A stretch of 64,000 nt of DNA from Platerodrilus igneus. Lineage: Eukaryota > Arthropoda > Insecta > Coleoptera > Lycidae. Positions 11,514 to 23,635 of the stretch are shown piece after piece. The notes under the pieces are model-generated. The model ran no database searches. It saw nothing but the letters and a program-made list of their open reading frames with translations, and was not told where the DNA came from. The stretch is from positions 4,159,501 through 4,223,500 of the forward strand of contig JARFIW010000588.1 of the NCBI GenBank assembly GCA_036346225.1. Reading direction: 5' to 3'. Each line of letters begins with the position of its first letter. The stretch's first letter is position 1. The position numbers and the translations under genes are program-made.

Positions 11514-13638
11514 ACAGAATTATAAAATGTCATAAAAGTAAGGCTGCACACGATTTGAAGACATTGAACTGACCCTGCTAAAGTATTAGATGCATAAAGT
11601 GTGAGAACAAAATTTTAATATACGGTGGGTGATTAAAATGGCTAAATTCGAACAGAGAGTGATCAGACAGGCGCGAAAGCCGTCGGCCCTTCGACGAAGG
11701 AAAGGACAAAATGATGTTTGAGCTTTAATGGATACGTAGAAAGAAGCAAAAAGATTAAACATGTGAACCGTGGATTTATATTCATGTCGGTTGGGATGAT
11801 TAACCAGGAAAGGGTAATGAGTTGGTTTCAATTGTCAATGAATGTTGAAATTTTGGGGTGGGGGAAGTACACACCAGGTATATGATTTGCGTCTCCGAAC
11901 ATTCTGCATCATTAGTTGTAAGAATCGTTTGGAACATTATAACAGCGAGTTCCCTATAAGCCTTTTGTTTGTTTATGATGTATAATTATGTGCTGGAGGA
12001 TTTCAAATCAAAATGACTTGATCTATCTAGTGGAAAATTAATAATCCGTTACATAATAGTAACGGAAATAATTTTGTTTAAATTTATGTAAAATATTATT
12101 AATGAAGAAATTTCTAATATTTTAATAGAGTAAGTCTGGAATTATAAGGCGATTTTTCGCAACATAAACCAACATACTTAATTATGTGTGTATGTGTTAA
12201 ACTTGCGTTTTGGCGATAAAATTTACTGGAGGGGAAATTGTACGGCACCAATCTATCAGATAAACGAACATACCCTGATCTGTACCAGGTTATGCTTGTG
12301 TATGTTAAACACTTGACTTTTACCGGGTAATTATTCAAAGCGAGGTTAGGAAACTACAATACGTTTTTGCGGTGCCGCACAAGTAAATGTTTTTTAAATA
12401 GTGGGGGGATACTTCAGCATACCATACTCGAACAATTCAAGTATGTCGCGAAAAATCGCCTATAGTTAGTTAAAATGTGTAGACTCGGTGTTTTAAATGG
12501 ACAATGGAATGGTGAAATGTTAAGATTACACTGATTTTTTTCTGTATTGTTATTAAAGAAATTTGCAAACAAATAAAATTTAAAATATCATATAAATCAA
12601 TCTGAGAAAGATTAGTAAAATAGTAGTTTTACTTTTAAATGTTTTTTTCGAGTTCTGTAAATATCTAGTCAGTAGTATTTAGATTATGTTTGTTGTTTTA
12701 AGGTTAATTTATTTGCAATGATGTTTTGGAAATTTACTGTTAGTAGAGTCTAAATTTAGATGGACGGTTAGCTATAATGTAGGTAAAGGTGAGCATTGTA
12801 GACACTCCAATAACGAAATCGAATTTTTGAAAACGCTTTGAATTTGAAATATTATTTTAGTTTCATAAAACATTAAACAATGTGTGATTTTGAATAATAA
12901 AACATTCTGACCACGAAAGTTAGAAGGTGAGTGGACGAGGTTGGAATATCATGAACAATGGAAGCTATACGGAATAACCGTCTTTCGAGTAACAAACATA
13001 TTATCGAATTTCTAGGATATAACGGCTTAGCGCCTTTAATTTTGGACAATCAGTAATACCTTTCAAAGTAGTATTTTTAAAGTATAATTATATTTCGACC
13101 ATTGTACATTTTATTACTTTTATCATTTTATCATACAAAACCACTTCCACACGACCGAAAGTTAGCCGATACACCTTTGAAATTGTTATTGGGTTTCCGC
13201 TTCTTTTGAGGAGTTCTAAATTAACAAAATAACGCCATTTTACCCGTAACACGTTTAGTAATTATTAACTAAAATTATGGTTTTCAAATTATTTTTGGGG
13301 GTTTCAAGTTAATGTTGGGCTATGAATGAATTATGATTTTTTCTCTGGAAATAAAAAATCTTTACATTAAAAAAATAGGTATTGTAATAGAATTTTCTAT
13401 GGTATTATTTAGTCTATGAATTATCGGACGCAATATTGGCGAATTACCCCGATAAGCGGAATAAGATCAATCACTTTAAATATGACAGTTGCAGAAAGAG
13501 GTTAGGGACGTAAATATGTAGGGAGTGAAAATTATTTTTATAAAACTATTAACATATTAACATTCTGAATTAGTTTATGGGATATTAATTGTTGCAAGTT
13601 GGTGGGTTTGTTAGTAGTAAGTTATTATATTGTAACGG
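11514..13638. other. Upstream region of BDP1; no gene seen
   Basis: No coding frame with a motif is visible. The BDP1 promoter and any 5' untranslated exon should lie here, but I cannot pick out a core promoter. An in-frame TAA sits two codons before the chosen ATG (13633-13635). Confidence 0.45.
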
Positions 13639-15979
13639 ATGGCAACTAGAAGAACCCGAATAAAACCTGTGGTAAATATACCACAGGGACGAAAAATTGA
13701 AAAGAAACCCAAGGAGGAACTGGATACTAGTGTTAAACCCGACGATGTGAAAATAAATATATCCTTAAATGATACACCTTCGACTACTGATCATAATATA
13801 AATAAAGAAGTCATTGATATTGAACATGGTAGTTGTAAAACCACGCAGAGAATTTTAGAAAGTATTAACACTGTAAAAGGTATACTCACAAGTCCCAAAC
13901 GTGTTAATAATGACGTTGTATTAGATGCAGTTGACAATTTGGCTAGTAATTTAACTAATGATAAACCAATGAGGCGAAGTCTTATTAAACCAAAGTTAAA
14001 TAAGAAAGTGTTAGAAAAAAGTAGGGATAACCATAAGTCGCTTGATGTGAAGGAAATAATAGATGAACCAAATACTCTATCCAATTCTGAAATCCAAATT
14101 AAATCATTGGAAACTACGGATGCAATGTGTCAAAATCTTGCGAAAACATGTACTGATACTGAAGAAAATATTCCATTAATAGACAATATCAAACATGTTG
14201 GGAATAACATCAGAAGTTTGCCTTTTAAACATATTGAGGGCGATAATTGTAAAACAATACAAACAATTTTACCGGATCTAAATGCTATAACGGATATAAT
14301 CACGAGTCCTAAACGTGCTGATAATGAAGTTACATCACATATAGTTGAAAATTTGGTCACTAATTTAACTAACGATACATGTATATCACAAAAGCCAACA
14401 AGGCGAAGCCTTATTAAACCAAAGTTAAATAAGAATGTGTTGGAAAAAAGTAAGAATACTTGCAAGTTGTCCAGAAGTACTATTAATTCGACGGAACTAT
14501 TAGATAACACAAATAATGTATCAAGTTGTGATATTCAAGTTAAATCAAAGGAGAGTGCAGAATCAAATGTATGTAATACTGGCGGCACCACATGTACTAT
14601 CACTGAACAACATGTATTTTCACCAATAAAAGATGACAAAGATGCTGAACATACAATTAGACCCGTATCTTTTACAACTACTGAACGCAATAGTTGTAAG
14701 ATTCCGCAGAAAATCGTACTAGATACCAACACTGTAACTGGAACAATCACAACTCCCAAACATGTTCATAATGAGGTTACATTAGATGCAGTTGAAAATA
14801 TGGATATTAATTTAATTAATGATACATGTACTCCACAAAAGCCAATGAGACGAAGCCTTATTAAACCAAAGTTAAATAAGAAAGTGTTAGAAAAAAGTAA
14901 GGATGACCACAAGCTGCTTAAAAGTATTATAAATGGGAAAGAAAAATTGGATGACTCAAATACTCAATCCAGTTCTGAAATCCAACTTAGATCACTGGAA
15001 ATTACAGATGCAACGGTTCAGAATCCGGCCAGTACATCTACTAACACCAAGCAAAATGTACTTCTATTAATAGAAAATGTTGAAAATGCTGGGCATAAAA
15101 TTAGAGATATACCTTTTAAACTTATTGAACACGACAGCTGTGGAACAACACAGAAAATTATAAACAAACCAAAGGAGAAATCTTTGGATACTGCTGCTAC
15201 AACTGAAGGTATGAAAGATGTACTTTTAAATGATACACTTTTGTCTAGTGACTGTAATATTGATAAAGAAGTTATGGAACAGAAAATTTTAGAAGATATT
15301 AACACCGTAAAAGGCATAACATCAAGTCCTAAACATGTTCAGAATGATATTATATCAGATGTAGTTGAAAGTTCGGCTGCTGATTTAACTAACGATAAAT
15401 GTACTATACAGAAGACATCAAGACGAAGCTTCATTAAACCAAAGTTAAATAAGAAAGTGTTGGAAAAATGCAAGGATAGCCACACGTCTCCCAAAAGTAT
15501 TATTAATACAAAGGAAATATTGGATAACACAAATACTTTTTCTAGTTGTGAAATCCAAGATAAATTACTGGAAACTATGGAATCAACTGTAGATTATCCT
15601 GAAGTTACATGCACTTACGCTGAACAACTTTCATGTCCAGCAATAAAAAATGATAAGAATCCCGGACGTAACATCCGACGTTTATCTTTTAAACCTACAT
15701 TAAATCCTAAATTACTAAACAATTTAAAACAAGAACAAGTTGTTGATTCTAAATCGTCTGAGAATGATACTAACATGGGATGTGTAAAAGAAGAAATTGT
15801 TAGTTCAAAAGATCTAACAAATCGAATGGCAAAATTAATTAAAGAAATTGATCATAACAGTGCGGAAACTGTAAAATATTCGTTAGCTAAACCAACAGTT
15901 AATCAGGATATATTAGTGGATGTTGGTGATGTCAATAACCCAGGAACCGAGATGAAGGAGGATTCACAATCTTGTGTGG
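13639..15979 (+). CDS. BDP1: BDP1 (TFIIIB subunit B''), exon 1: N-terminal repeat region
   Basis: BDP1 is the B'' subunit of TFIIIB. With TBP and BRF1 it recruits RNA polymerase III and helps open promoters of tRNA, 5S and U6-type genes in the nucleus. This exon encodes residues 1-780 plus one base. The N-terminus (RRTRIKPVVNIPQ) resembles the basic start of BDP1 proteins. Four degenerate units begin near residues 64, 201, 350 and 498. Each carries INTVxGI-type, TSPKxVxN and LTND segments and then the basic box RRSLIKPKLNKKVLEK (R112, R255, R404, R595). Looser boxes follow at R680 and K746. The rest is Ser/Thr/Asp/Asn-rich and probably disordered. The start is the first ATG after an in-frame stop. 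The exon ends at GTAAGT (15980), phase 1. The frame stays open for 2.3 kb. Identity rests on exons 3-5, and linkage to them is supported by matching phases. An upstream non-coding exon remains possible. Confidence 0.88.
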
Positions 15980-17529
15980 GTAAGTAATAGAATATGCAAA
16001 TTATTCATCAGAATAAAATCCCCCCTGTTTAATATTTACACATGTTGTATCGATCAAAAGATCTTGATTAGTAGAGTTGTGTTAAAATACGTGGATCAAA
16101 TTCATAACGTTGCTCAATTTAATTATTTATTCATATTTTTTTTATCGATGCAATTACAGTTCATACATCTACAATTTTTATTTATATCAACTTCCGTTCT
16201 CATGACGACCATAACGAAGGATGATGTGAATATAAAAAAAGTCCGTGTCTATTCTAGCGCCTACATAATTAATTACTAGATAAATTAACTGTCCATAAAA
16301 CTTAGATTAAGCATATTAGAATTCTGGTATCGCATCACAATATTCTAACACGCCGCCATGCTATGAACCAGTACATAAAAAATCCGATATCGGTTTACAT
16401 TATGTGATTTGTCAAAAATAATTAAAAATTATTAGAAACCATACAAAAACAACATTTTCAAATACTAATGAAAAATTTGCTGGTTTTCCAGTAAATTTGG
16501 TTTAATTAAATTCCAAAACCTGGAACCACTTCTTACTGAAATGTCGTGCGATCATAGATCGCGGATGAATATACAAAGCGCTCTTGGTACTATTAGAACA
16601 ATAACCTCGTCTTGTATAATTTTTGACAGTTGGAAGAGCTTTTGACACTATTTGAGACAACAATATCATATTCCTTGCAGTATGAAATTGTAATTTAAAT
16701 ATCAGTGCGTGCCACAACAACAAAGGCTCTCAAGGATTGATTCATAAACACACATAGAACATGTATAATGTCTAAACACAGATTGTAAGTTTTCGAACAG
16801 GTCATTAACGTAGCATAATTTGTAAAAAAAATAATGGCTGCATTCAGTTCAATCTTTCGTTCCGACATTGTTGATCTTATTACACTATTGATAATACAAT
16901 TGAAGTTTTGCAGGTTATTGAGTGGAAACACAGACAACGCTTATCAGTTGAAAACTAATGTAGCAGACCATACAATGAAATGTTAATTAAAAACATAGTT
17001 TTTACAGATTTTATACATGTATGGTTTCTTCTTTAAAATAAATACGTACGCCTTATCGAACAATAGTGTTACTATTGTAACGTCAACAACCATACGAATA
17101 TAACAAACTTCACAGTAATTAAATGCCAAACATACGAATTGGCACTGCTTTCTAATTGAGTTGTAATTGTTCTTTCATAATGATGTATCTTTTGCAATTG
17201 CTTGTTTATTTATTTTCATTTAATACTCTCTTATTGTATATATTATTCCGAACTCTTTTATAAAACAAATCAATTGCCGAATGTTACCTTTGTACGTGCA
17301 TGTGCAAGTTCTAATCGACATTGATATATATGAGTATTTTCGACACGACAAAGCCGTTATCATAGGGGACTTGCAATGAGAGGACTTTATGCAGCATAAT
17401 TGTAGATGTATTGCTAGGATATGCTGCAATCCCATGCAGTTAGTGTTGAACCCATCTTTGATTATTGTGCCTTGTAGTAAAATGTTCCGCCTAGTGACCC
17501 ATAATGAAATCACAACAGTATTTTCACAC
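15980..17529. other. Start of BDP1 intron 1; no element recognised
   Basis: AT-rich sequence without a recognisable coding motif or repeat boundary. The frames at 15974, 16502, 16695 and 17220 show no motif. Confidence 0.45.
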
Positions 17530-18320
17530 ATGTACCAAATCGATCACTTTATCTTAGTAGTAAAACGTTACGACTACTAAACTAAGTAGAAACCTCCAAC
17601 ACTATTTTCACATTGGCACTATTTATGCCTCAACACTATACTTGCTCATGCACCGGTTTGATTATTTTGTCTTAGTAGTGAAACATTACAACTACTAACC
17701 TAAATTGAAATCTCAACACTATTTTCGCCTCAGCACTGGTAGTAAAACATTGCAAATACTAACCTAAGTTGAAACCTCAACATTATTTACGCCTCTGCAG
17801 TATTTACGTCTTAACACTTTTTTCGCTCATGCACCCGTTCGATTATTTTGTTTTAGTAGTAAAACATTTCGACTACTAACCTAAGTTGAAACCTTAACAC
17901 CATATTTGCTTCAGCACTATTTATGCCTCAAGACTATGTGTTTGCTCATGCACCCGTTCAATTATTTTGTCTTCGTAGTAATACAATTCGTCTACTAATC
18001 TAAGTTGAAACCTCAACACTATTTTCGCTTCAGCAGTATTTAGGTCTCAACACTTTTTCCACCCATGCACCCGTTCGATTATTTTGTCTTAGTAATAAAA
18101 CATTTTGACTACTAACCTAAATTGAAACAGCATTATTTTTGCCTCAGCACTGTTTATACCTCAACACTATTTCCGCTCTTACATCCATTCGATTATTTTG
18201 TTGTAGTAGTAAAACATTTCGGCTACTAATCTAAGTTGAAACCTCAATTTTTGCCTCAGCATTATTTATACCTCAACACTATTTCCACTCATGCACCCGT
18301 TCGACTATCTCGTACCTGAA
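17530..18320. repeat. Minisatellite, about 6-7 copies of a 112-120 bp unit
   Basis: The landmark ATGCACCCGTTCGATTATTT recurs in varied form at about 17532, 17650, 17830, 17950, 18067, 18181 and 18293. Spacings are about 118, 180, 120, 117, 114 and 112 bp. The long interval holds an extra partial unit. Each unit contains an imperfect hairpin, TTAGTAGT...ACTACTAA, and then two related CTCAACACTATTT / CAGCACTATTTATG blocks. No protein is encoded. Confidence 0.85.
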
Positions 18321-18329
18321 GCTGGGAAT

Positions 18330-19316
18330 AATATTAATGCAACTATTAAAACAATAATTATCTCTTCTAATTATTACAGAAACCTAATCCTGCCGCACCT
18401 TAAGTGTGTTTATATTGTTTCGTTGAGCTAGCATCCAATAATGTTAGTACAACTACTATATCAATAACCTCAACAAATAATATTAGTGAAGTAATATTCA
18501 ACAACATTTTGCCTAATCATTGCACATCCTTGTTATTCTTATGCACTAACATCTCAGAATGGGACAATAATATAATTATGCAATATGCTTTAATGCTTCA
18601 CAAAATAAAAATAGAAATTAATTCAAAAATAATTAAAATAAATGATCAAGATAAAAGATGCAGCTCTTAGTAAATATAACAGAACTAGGAGAGTTTCGGA
18701 CCGTACTTATGTCAAAGAGCTGAGAAACTATGTCACACAAGCAGTTAGGAATGAAAAGAAGGCATTCTATATTTACATGATTTCACTATATAAAAATAAC
18801 TCTAAACAGCTATGGAAGTTCTTTGAAAAAGCCAACATACATCGAAAACCTAAAAATACAATTAATTTAAACAATGTAGATCCGGATTGTCTCAATCAAC
18901 ATTTTATAAATGATATTCCACTTACTCAAGTTGCAGAAAATACAATTAAATACTTTTCATTGCAGAAATTTCCATTAAGAACAGAGGAACTAATATTTCA
19001 CACGGTGTCCTCGGATGATGTGATTAAAGCAGTTAATAAACAGTCATCGAATGCTACAGGCCTGGATGGGATCTCACTAAAAATGCTAAAATTGATTTTG
19101 CCGTTTTGCATTAATGTTTTTACACATATTATTAATTCCATCCTAATTAATTCAACGATGCCGGATCTATGGAAAAAATCTTTAATCACACCTATACCTA
19201 AGGTCAGTGTTGCGACATCTTATGAGGAACTTCGGCCAATAAACATTTTAGCAACCATTTCTAAGGTGGTTGAATACATAATATACATACAAATTACCAA
19301 CTTATTACAATTTACT
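18330..19316 (+). mobile_element. LINE family A, 5' part (ORF2 linker and RT start)
   Basis: The frame 18642-19316 reads as a LINE ORF2 approaching the RT: basic helical sequence (KELRNYVTQAVRNEKKAF), then SNATGLDGISLKMLK, then MPDLWKKSLITPIPKV, EELRPINILATISKVVEYI and QITNLLQF. The frame breaks at 19317, where an LTR is inserted. It resumes after that insertion at 20085 and again after the BEL element at 31116. The APE domain is absent, so this is a 5'-truncated copy starting near the minisatellite. It resembles LINE C (26006-27091), so both belong to one broad Jockey/CR1-like group. Confidence 0.85.
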
Positions 19317-20084
19317 TGGTGATAGTTCTTGTAATTTAAAAGTCGGTAATACAGTTAGCAGCCGATAAATACAGTTCAAAAGTTCATAAAATACATTGCG
19401 CAAGCGCCATGAATACGAAAGCAATGCAACGTCCCTGGCGGCCGGAAGCGCGAACCTTATTACAGATTCCGCGTTGCCACTACCATGACGTCAGCAATAA
19501 TTTATATTGCGCCATAATAGGAAATTTACATAAATTTAAGATAATGAAAAAAGCAAACAAATTAGGTAATGGATTACTTACATCAGAAATCCTGCATTCG
19601 CACGAAATTGCGCTACGGTAGGCCTCTATTGAAGTCCATCAGGCTACCCAAAGCCCTTTTGCGGTAAATAAAGATGGTGACTCCGGTGCTTCAGCGGAGC
19701 ATGGACATCCGACTCGTCTCGGGTCGAGGGCTGCTCCAGGGTCGTACCATATTTCTATATGCAGGGGAATGATAAGGAAGAGGTTAATTAGGTAAAGATA
19801 AAACAAAGATAATCAAAAGGAAATCTACATAATAAAAATGAAGATACGATACCCGCACGACCACACTCCTTGAAGAATCAGGCAAAACAGCCACGTTTTA
19901 GAGCGTCACCGAAACTTGTCCCCGCTCTTTTGTCTTTTACACATCTGCACGAAGTTATTCGTCTACCCCTCCAGCATCGTGCGATCTGCGCAAATGCACA
20001 CGTCTTTTGAAATTATGGCGCGAAACTTTCGTACATCAAAACTAACCTAAATACAATGTTTAAGTGCCGATTTGGCACGTAACA
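19317..20084 (-). mobile_element. Solo LTR (768 bp) inserted in LINE A
   Basis: On the minus strand it begins TGTTACGTGCC and ends CTATCACCA, fitting the TG...CA rule. It interrupts the RT frame of LINE A exactly: QITNLLQF before it, then NYIDNNEILS and QSGFRAKH after it. Direct ACT / AACT at the two edges is a weak candidate target duplication. A hairpin GTGCCGATTTGGCAC lies at its start. A truncated relative is at 35277-36006, and a further relative sharing the 5' portion is at 60125. It contains no coding sequence. Confidence 0.7.
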
Positions 20085-20172
20085 AACTACATTGATAATA
20101 ATGAAATACTGTCACAAATCCAGTCGGGTTTTCGTGCTAAGCACAGTCTTATGCAAAATTATGAATGACCTG
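20085..20172 (+). mobile_element. LINE family A, short middle piece
   Basis: In frame it reads NYIDNNEILSQIQSGFRAKH, the RT motif just before the palm, continuing the LINE A frame broken at 19317. It ends at MND, where the BEL element is inserted. The reading continues at 31116 after one target copy. Confidence 0.85.
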
Positions 20173-20624
20173 TGTTAAGGCGAATTTCTTATTATGATGT
20201 AAACCTGCCTTTAGTTATTGTTAAGTCGTATTTCTTTATGATGTAAACCCGCCTTTAGTTATAGCGAACGAGGGGTTTGCATCCCTTCCTTAACCTGTTG
20301 GAACAGTAGTCGTCAGGCACTCGTATGATAAGCTGCGCGCTCTTAATATTGATGCACCCTAGCGTGCTTTATCGATATGTAACACAAGATTTATGTAATC
20401 CGCGATTCCTTATTATATGTTATATATTTGTTTTTGTGTACTACAATGTTAGTTATTTTACCCGTAAATAAAGGCATAAAATTAGCCGCACATTTCTTTA
20501 TTTGGAAGTGATATCCTACCAGTGCGATACCAAGCAAATTTCTTGTACTTGGTCCACTACAAGAAGGGTCTCCAACCAAGGCTGAAGAACCGTATCAGAG
20601 GCCTAAGGAGCCCCCTCGGCCCCA
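20173..20624 (+). repeat. BEL/Pao 5' LTR
   Basis: 452 bp starting TGTTAAGG and ending CCCCA. It contains a two-copy internal repeat of about 41 bp at its start (unit ending GTAAACCYGCCTTTAGTTAT) and an AATAAA in the region around 20466. By eye it differs from the 3' LTR at seven positions, all transitions. Confidence 0.93.
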
Positions 20625-20645
20625 TTGGTCCTTCTAGAGCAGGAT
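20625..20645 (+). promoter_or_regulatory. Candidate tRNA primer-binding site of the BEL element
   Basis: Directly after the 5' LTR, TTGGTCCTTCTAGAGC contains the TGG complementary to a tRNA CCA end. The matching tRNA species was not determined. Confidence 0.45.
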
Positions 20646-21403
20646 ATACCTTCGTAAATGGGGTACAGGCACATCTCTAATGGAACAAAAGGTCAGTCCT
20701 TTCCATTATATTCTATAATTTAACCTTCAACTTATTTATTGTCGAAACGACGTGGGCACATCATAAATTTTTAGGTGTAATCCCAGTTATCCTATTATTT
20801 ATCAAAGAGCTTTGTAGCACATTTATTATCCATACGTCTATATGCAAACATTGTTGATCGTAAATCTTAAACCCCTTCTTAAAGGTTTTATAAACTGTTT
20901 GTTAAAATACCGCAGGCGGTTTTCTCAATTGACTGCTATCTGTGTAAAAACCGGTTCGCTCACCCCTATACGTTTCTTATCTCAAGGCGTATTGTGCGCC
21001 TGCTAAAACCAATTAGCATTTCTTTACCTTACCGTCAATTACATATATAATAGCTAATTTACGGCTATAACTTAAAATTTTGTCGCTCATGACAGCTGTT
21101 TCCCTTTAAAAGGCTTACATTTCTATAATTGAATTTTACCGTAATTTACTCAGAATTTATTATCCATAAGCTTTAGTGTATTTTCAAATACATTCATCAA
21201 ACTGCTTTCTGACATACGTTAAAAAATTATAAACAACCCAAGTTTAAAGGTTTTAATAACTTGTCCTGAAATTCTCTAGTAACAATTCTATTCGCACATT
21301 GCAGGTCGTTTTTAACTACCTGTAATTTAACCCTATAACCATTTGTTATTTTTTCATATTCACATCCTGTTATTTAAGTGCGTTTTTTAGATTCATAAAT
21401 ACA

Positions 21404-23635
21404 ATGACTGAACTTAAAGCTGACAACCTGAAATATTTTGTAGCTCATCGTGGCATTTTAAAATCCACTTTAACGCGATTTGATTCATTTATTAGTAAAT
21501 GCTTGATATCATTGTCAGAAGCGTCCCGCATTGACTTGCAAACTCGCTTAGAGGCATTTAAAAATTTACCAGTCGAATTCGAAAAGATCCAAGGAGAGAT
21601 TGAACAAATATGTATTTCTAGCGACCTTTCCGAACTCGAAAGTCAAGATCGGGAACGAGAAGAATTTGAAACACGATATTATGCTTTAGTTGCTCAAGCT
21701 AAATTACTTCTTGCAGACAACAAGCAGTCAACTATGACTGCGATGGGCATTCAATCGCAAGAAACACGCTCCACGATGCAATATTTCAATCCGAGCCTAC
21801 CTCCCATCCCGTTACCTGAATTTTCAGGTTCATACGAATCATACATTAATTTTAAAGAAACCTTTGTGTCTCTAATAGACAGCAACTCTCATTTAAAGAA
21901 CGTAGAAAAACTTTACTACTTGCGATCAACCCTGGGGGGTGAGCCATTGAAAATTATCAAATCATTAGCGACTACCGACGGTAGCTACGCCACTGCTTGG
22001 CAATTGCTTAAAGACCGGTATGAAAATAAAAAGGCTATTATTCATGCTCATATGAGATCCATGTTTGAGATTCAAGCCGTTAAAGATGGCTCCCATCAAC
22101 ATTTAAGAAATTTCTTGGACTCTTTCCAAAATCATTATAAATCGTTAGAGAACCTTGGCGAAAACATTTCTGATTGGAGCACAATGCTAATTTTTCTTTT
22201 AACCTCAAAATTGGATTTAGCTTCCCGTAAGGAATGGGAAAATTATTCCAAGCACGAGCAATCATCTCACATTAATCAGTTTATAACTTGTCTTACTGAC
22301 AGATGTAAGTTCTTAGAATCTCTCGATTATAAACTAGCTCACACGGACAGAAGGCCGGAAATTAAGCCAAGATATATTCAACAAGCCAAGGGCGTCTCAC
22401 ATACACTCTTAGCTGCATCCCCCACCGCTAAGCCTTGGCCGTTATGCAAGGAATTTCATTTTTTGTATTCATGTAAGCGTTTTCATGACATGCCTATAAG
22501 CACCCGATTTGCTGAAGCCAAGCGTGCTAATTTATGTACGAATTGTTTGCGTTCGGGACATAAAATAGCTGATTGCAAATCCATCCACTGTTGCAGAACA
22601 TGTAAGGGCAAACACCATTCTTTATTACATAACCCAGTTTCTAGAGAACCCGCGAGTTCACAATCGCAACAAGCCCCTATATCATTGCCTCAAAACGAGC
22701 CTAAGGTTGCTCCACAAAATGACCGTAGTCTCTACTGCACAAATCAAAATCCAAACTCATATATTTTATTATCTACAGCTCGCATTAAGGTATACAATGC
22801 TAATCGTAGATTAGTTACTTGCAGGGCAATTTTAGATAACGGCAGCCAAACCAATTTTATTACTGACGATTTACGTAGACAACTGAACCTTCCATACGAA
22901 ACTATAAATTTGCCAATTTCAGGAATAAGTCAGACTCTTGTGCCGACTACCAAACGCGTAAAATTAGAATTCCAATCCTCAAATGGCGCGTTTACATTTA
23001 AAATACCTACTTTAGTAATCAATAAAATAAGAAACCTCATCCCTCAATATGAGATTAACCCTGAAATTCTAAATAATTCAAGCGATATTCAATTAGCCAA
23101 CAACTACTTTCATGAGCCTCCCGAGGTGCAAATACTCATTGGCTCAGGTCTATTTTTTGATACAGCAGACATTGCCAAAATGTATCGCCATATATTAATA
23201 GCACCTAATCAGCGTGATCTTCAACGCATACTATGGCATGAAAACCCGGCTGACGAGATAGCCATTTTTCAACTCCAAACCGTAACTTATGATATGGCAA
23301 GTTCCAGTTATTTAGCAATACGCTGCCTCAAAGAAATATCCATTCAATGTAAAACTGAATACCCCAGGGAGAGTCGAATCCTCGAATTGGATACTTACGT
23401 TGACGATGTAATAACTGGCGCCTCCACTCAGGATGAGCTTAAACTTGTCCGTCAAAACCTGACTAAGATACTAAAATCCTATGGCTTCAATCTACGAAAA
23501 TTCACATCCAATAGTCCTGCCGTACTATCCGACATAGAGGAAACTAATCCAAATGTAGAATTTATATTAACTGACCCAGCTCACAGCAAGGCATTGGGTA
23601 TAACCTGGAATTCTCGAGACGACGTTTTCGATTAG
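21404..23635 (+). pseudogene. BEL/Pao gag-protease-RT, internally deleted
   Basis: The 743-residue open frame begins with a coiled-coil gag and then shows a capsid-like DUF1759 region (PLPPIPLPEFSGSYESYINF, KLYYLRSTLGGEPLKIIKSL). A zinc knuckle region follows (CTNCLRSGHKIADC, CRTCKGKHHSLLH), then an aspartic protease/DUF1758 motif where the usual DTG/DSG is NG (ILDNGSQTNFI). At about residue 580, ILIGSGLFFD joins directly to ADIAKMYRHI of the RT, so the segment normally between protease and RT is missing. The RT palm then has YVDDVITGA and HSKALGITWNSRDDVF, and the frame ends where LINE C begins. Though open, it cannot give a full BEL polyprotein. Confidence 0.9.

Noticed and set aside
13791..15530. 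Five minus-strand frames with a repeated FSNTFLFNFGLIRLRL pattern
   Set aside because: They are antisense shadows of the repeated RRSLIKPKLNKKVLEK box in BDP1 exon 1.
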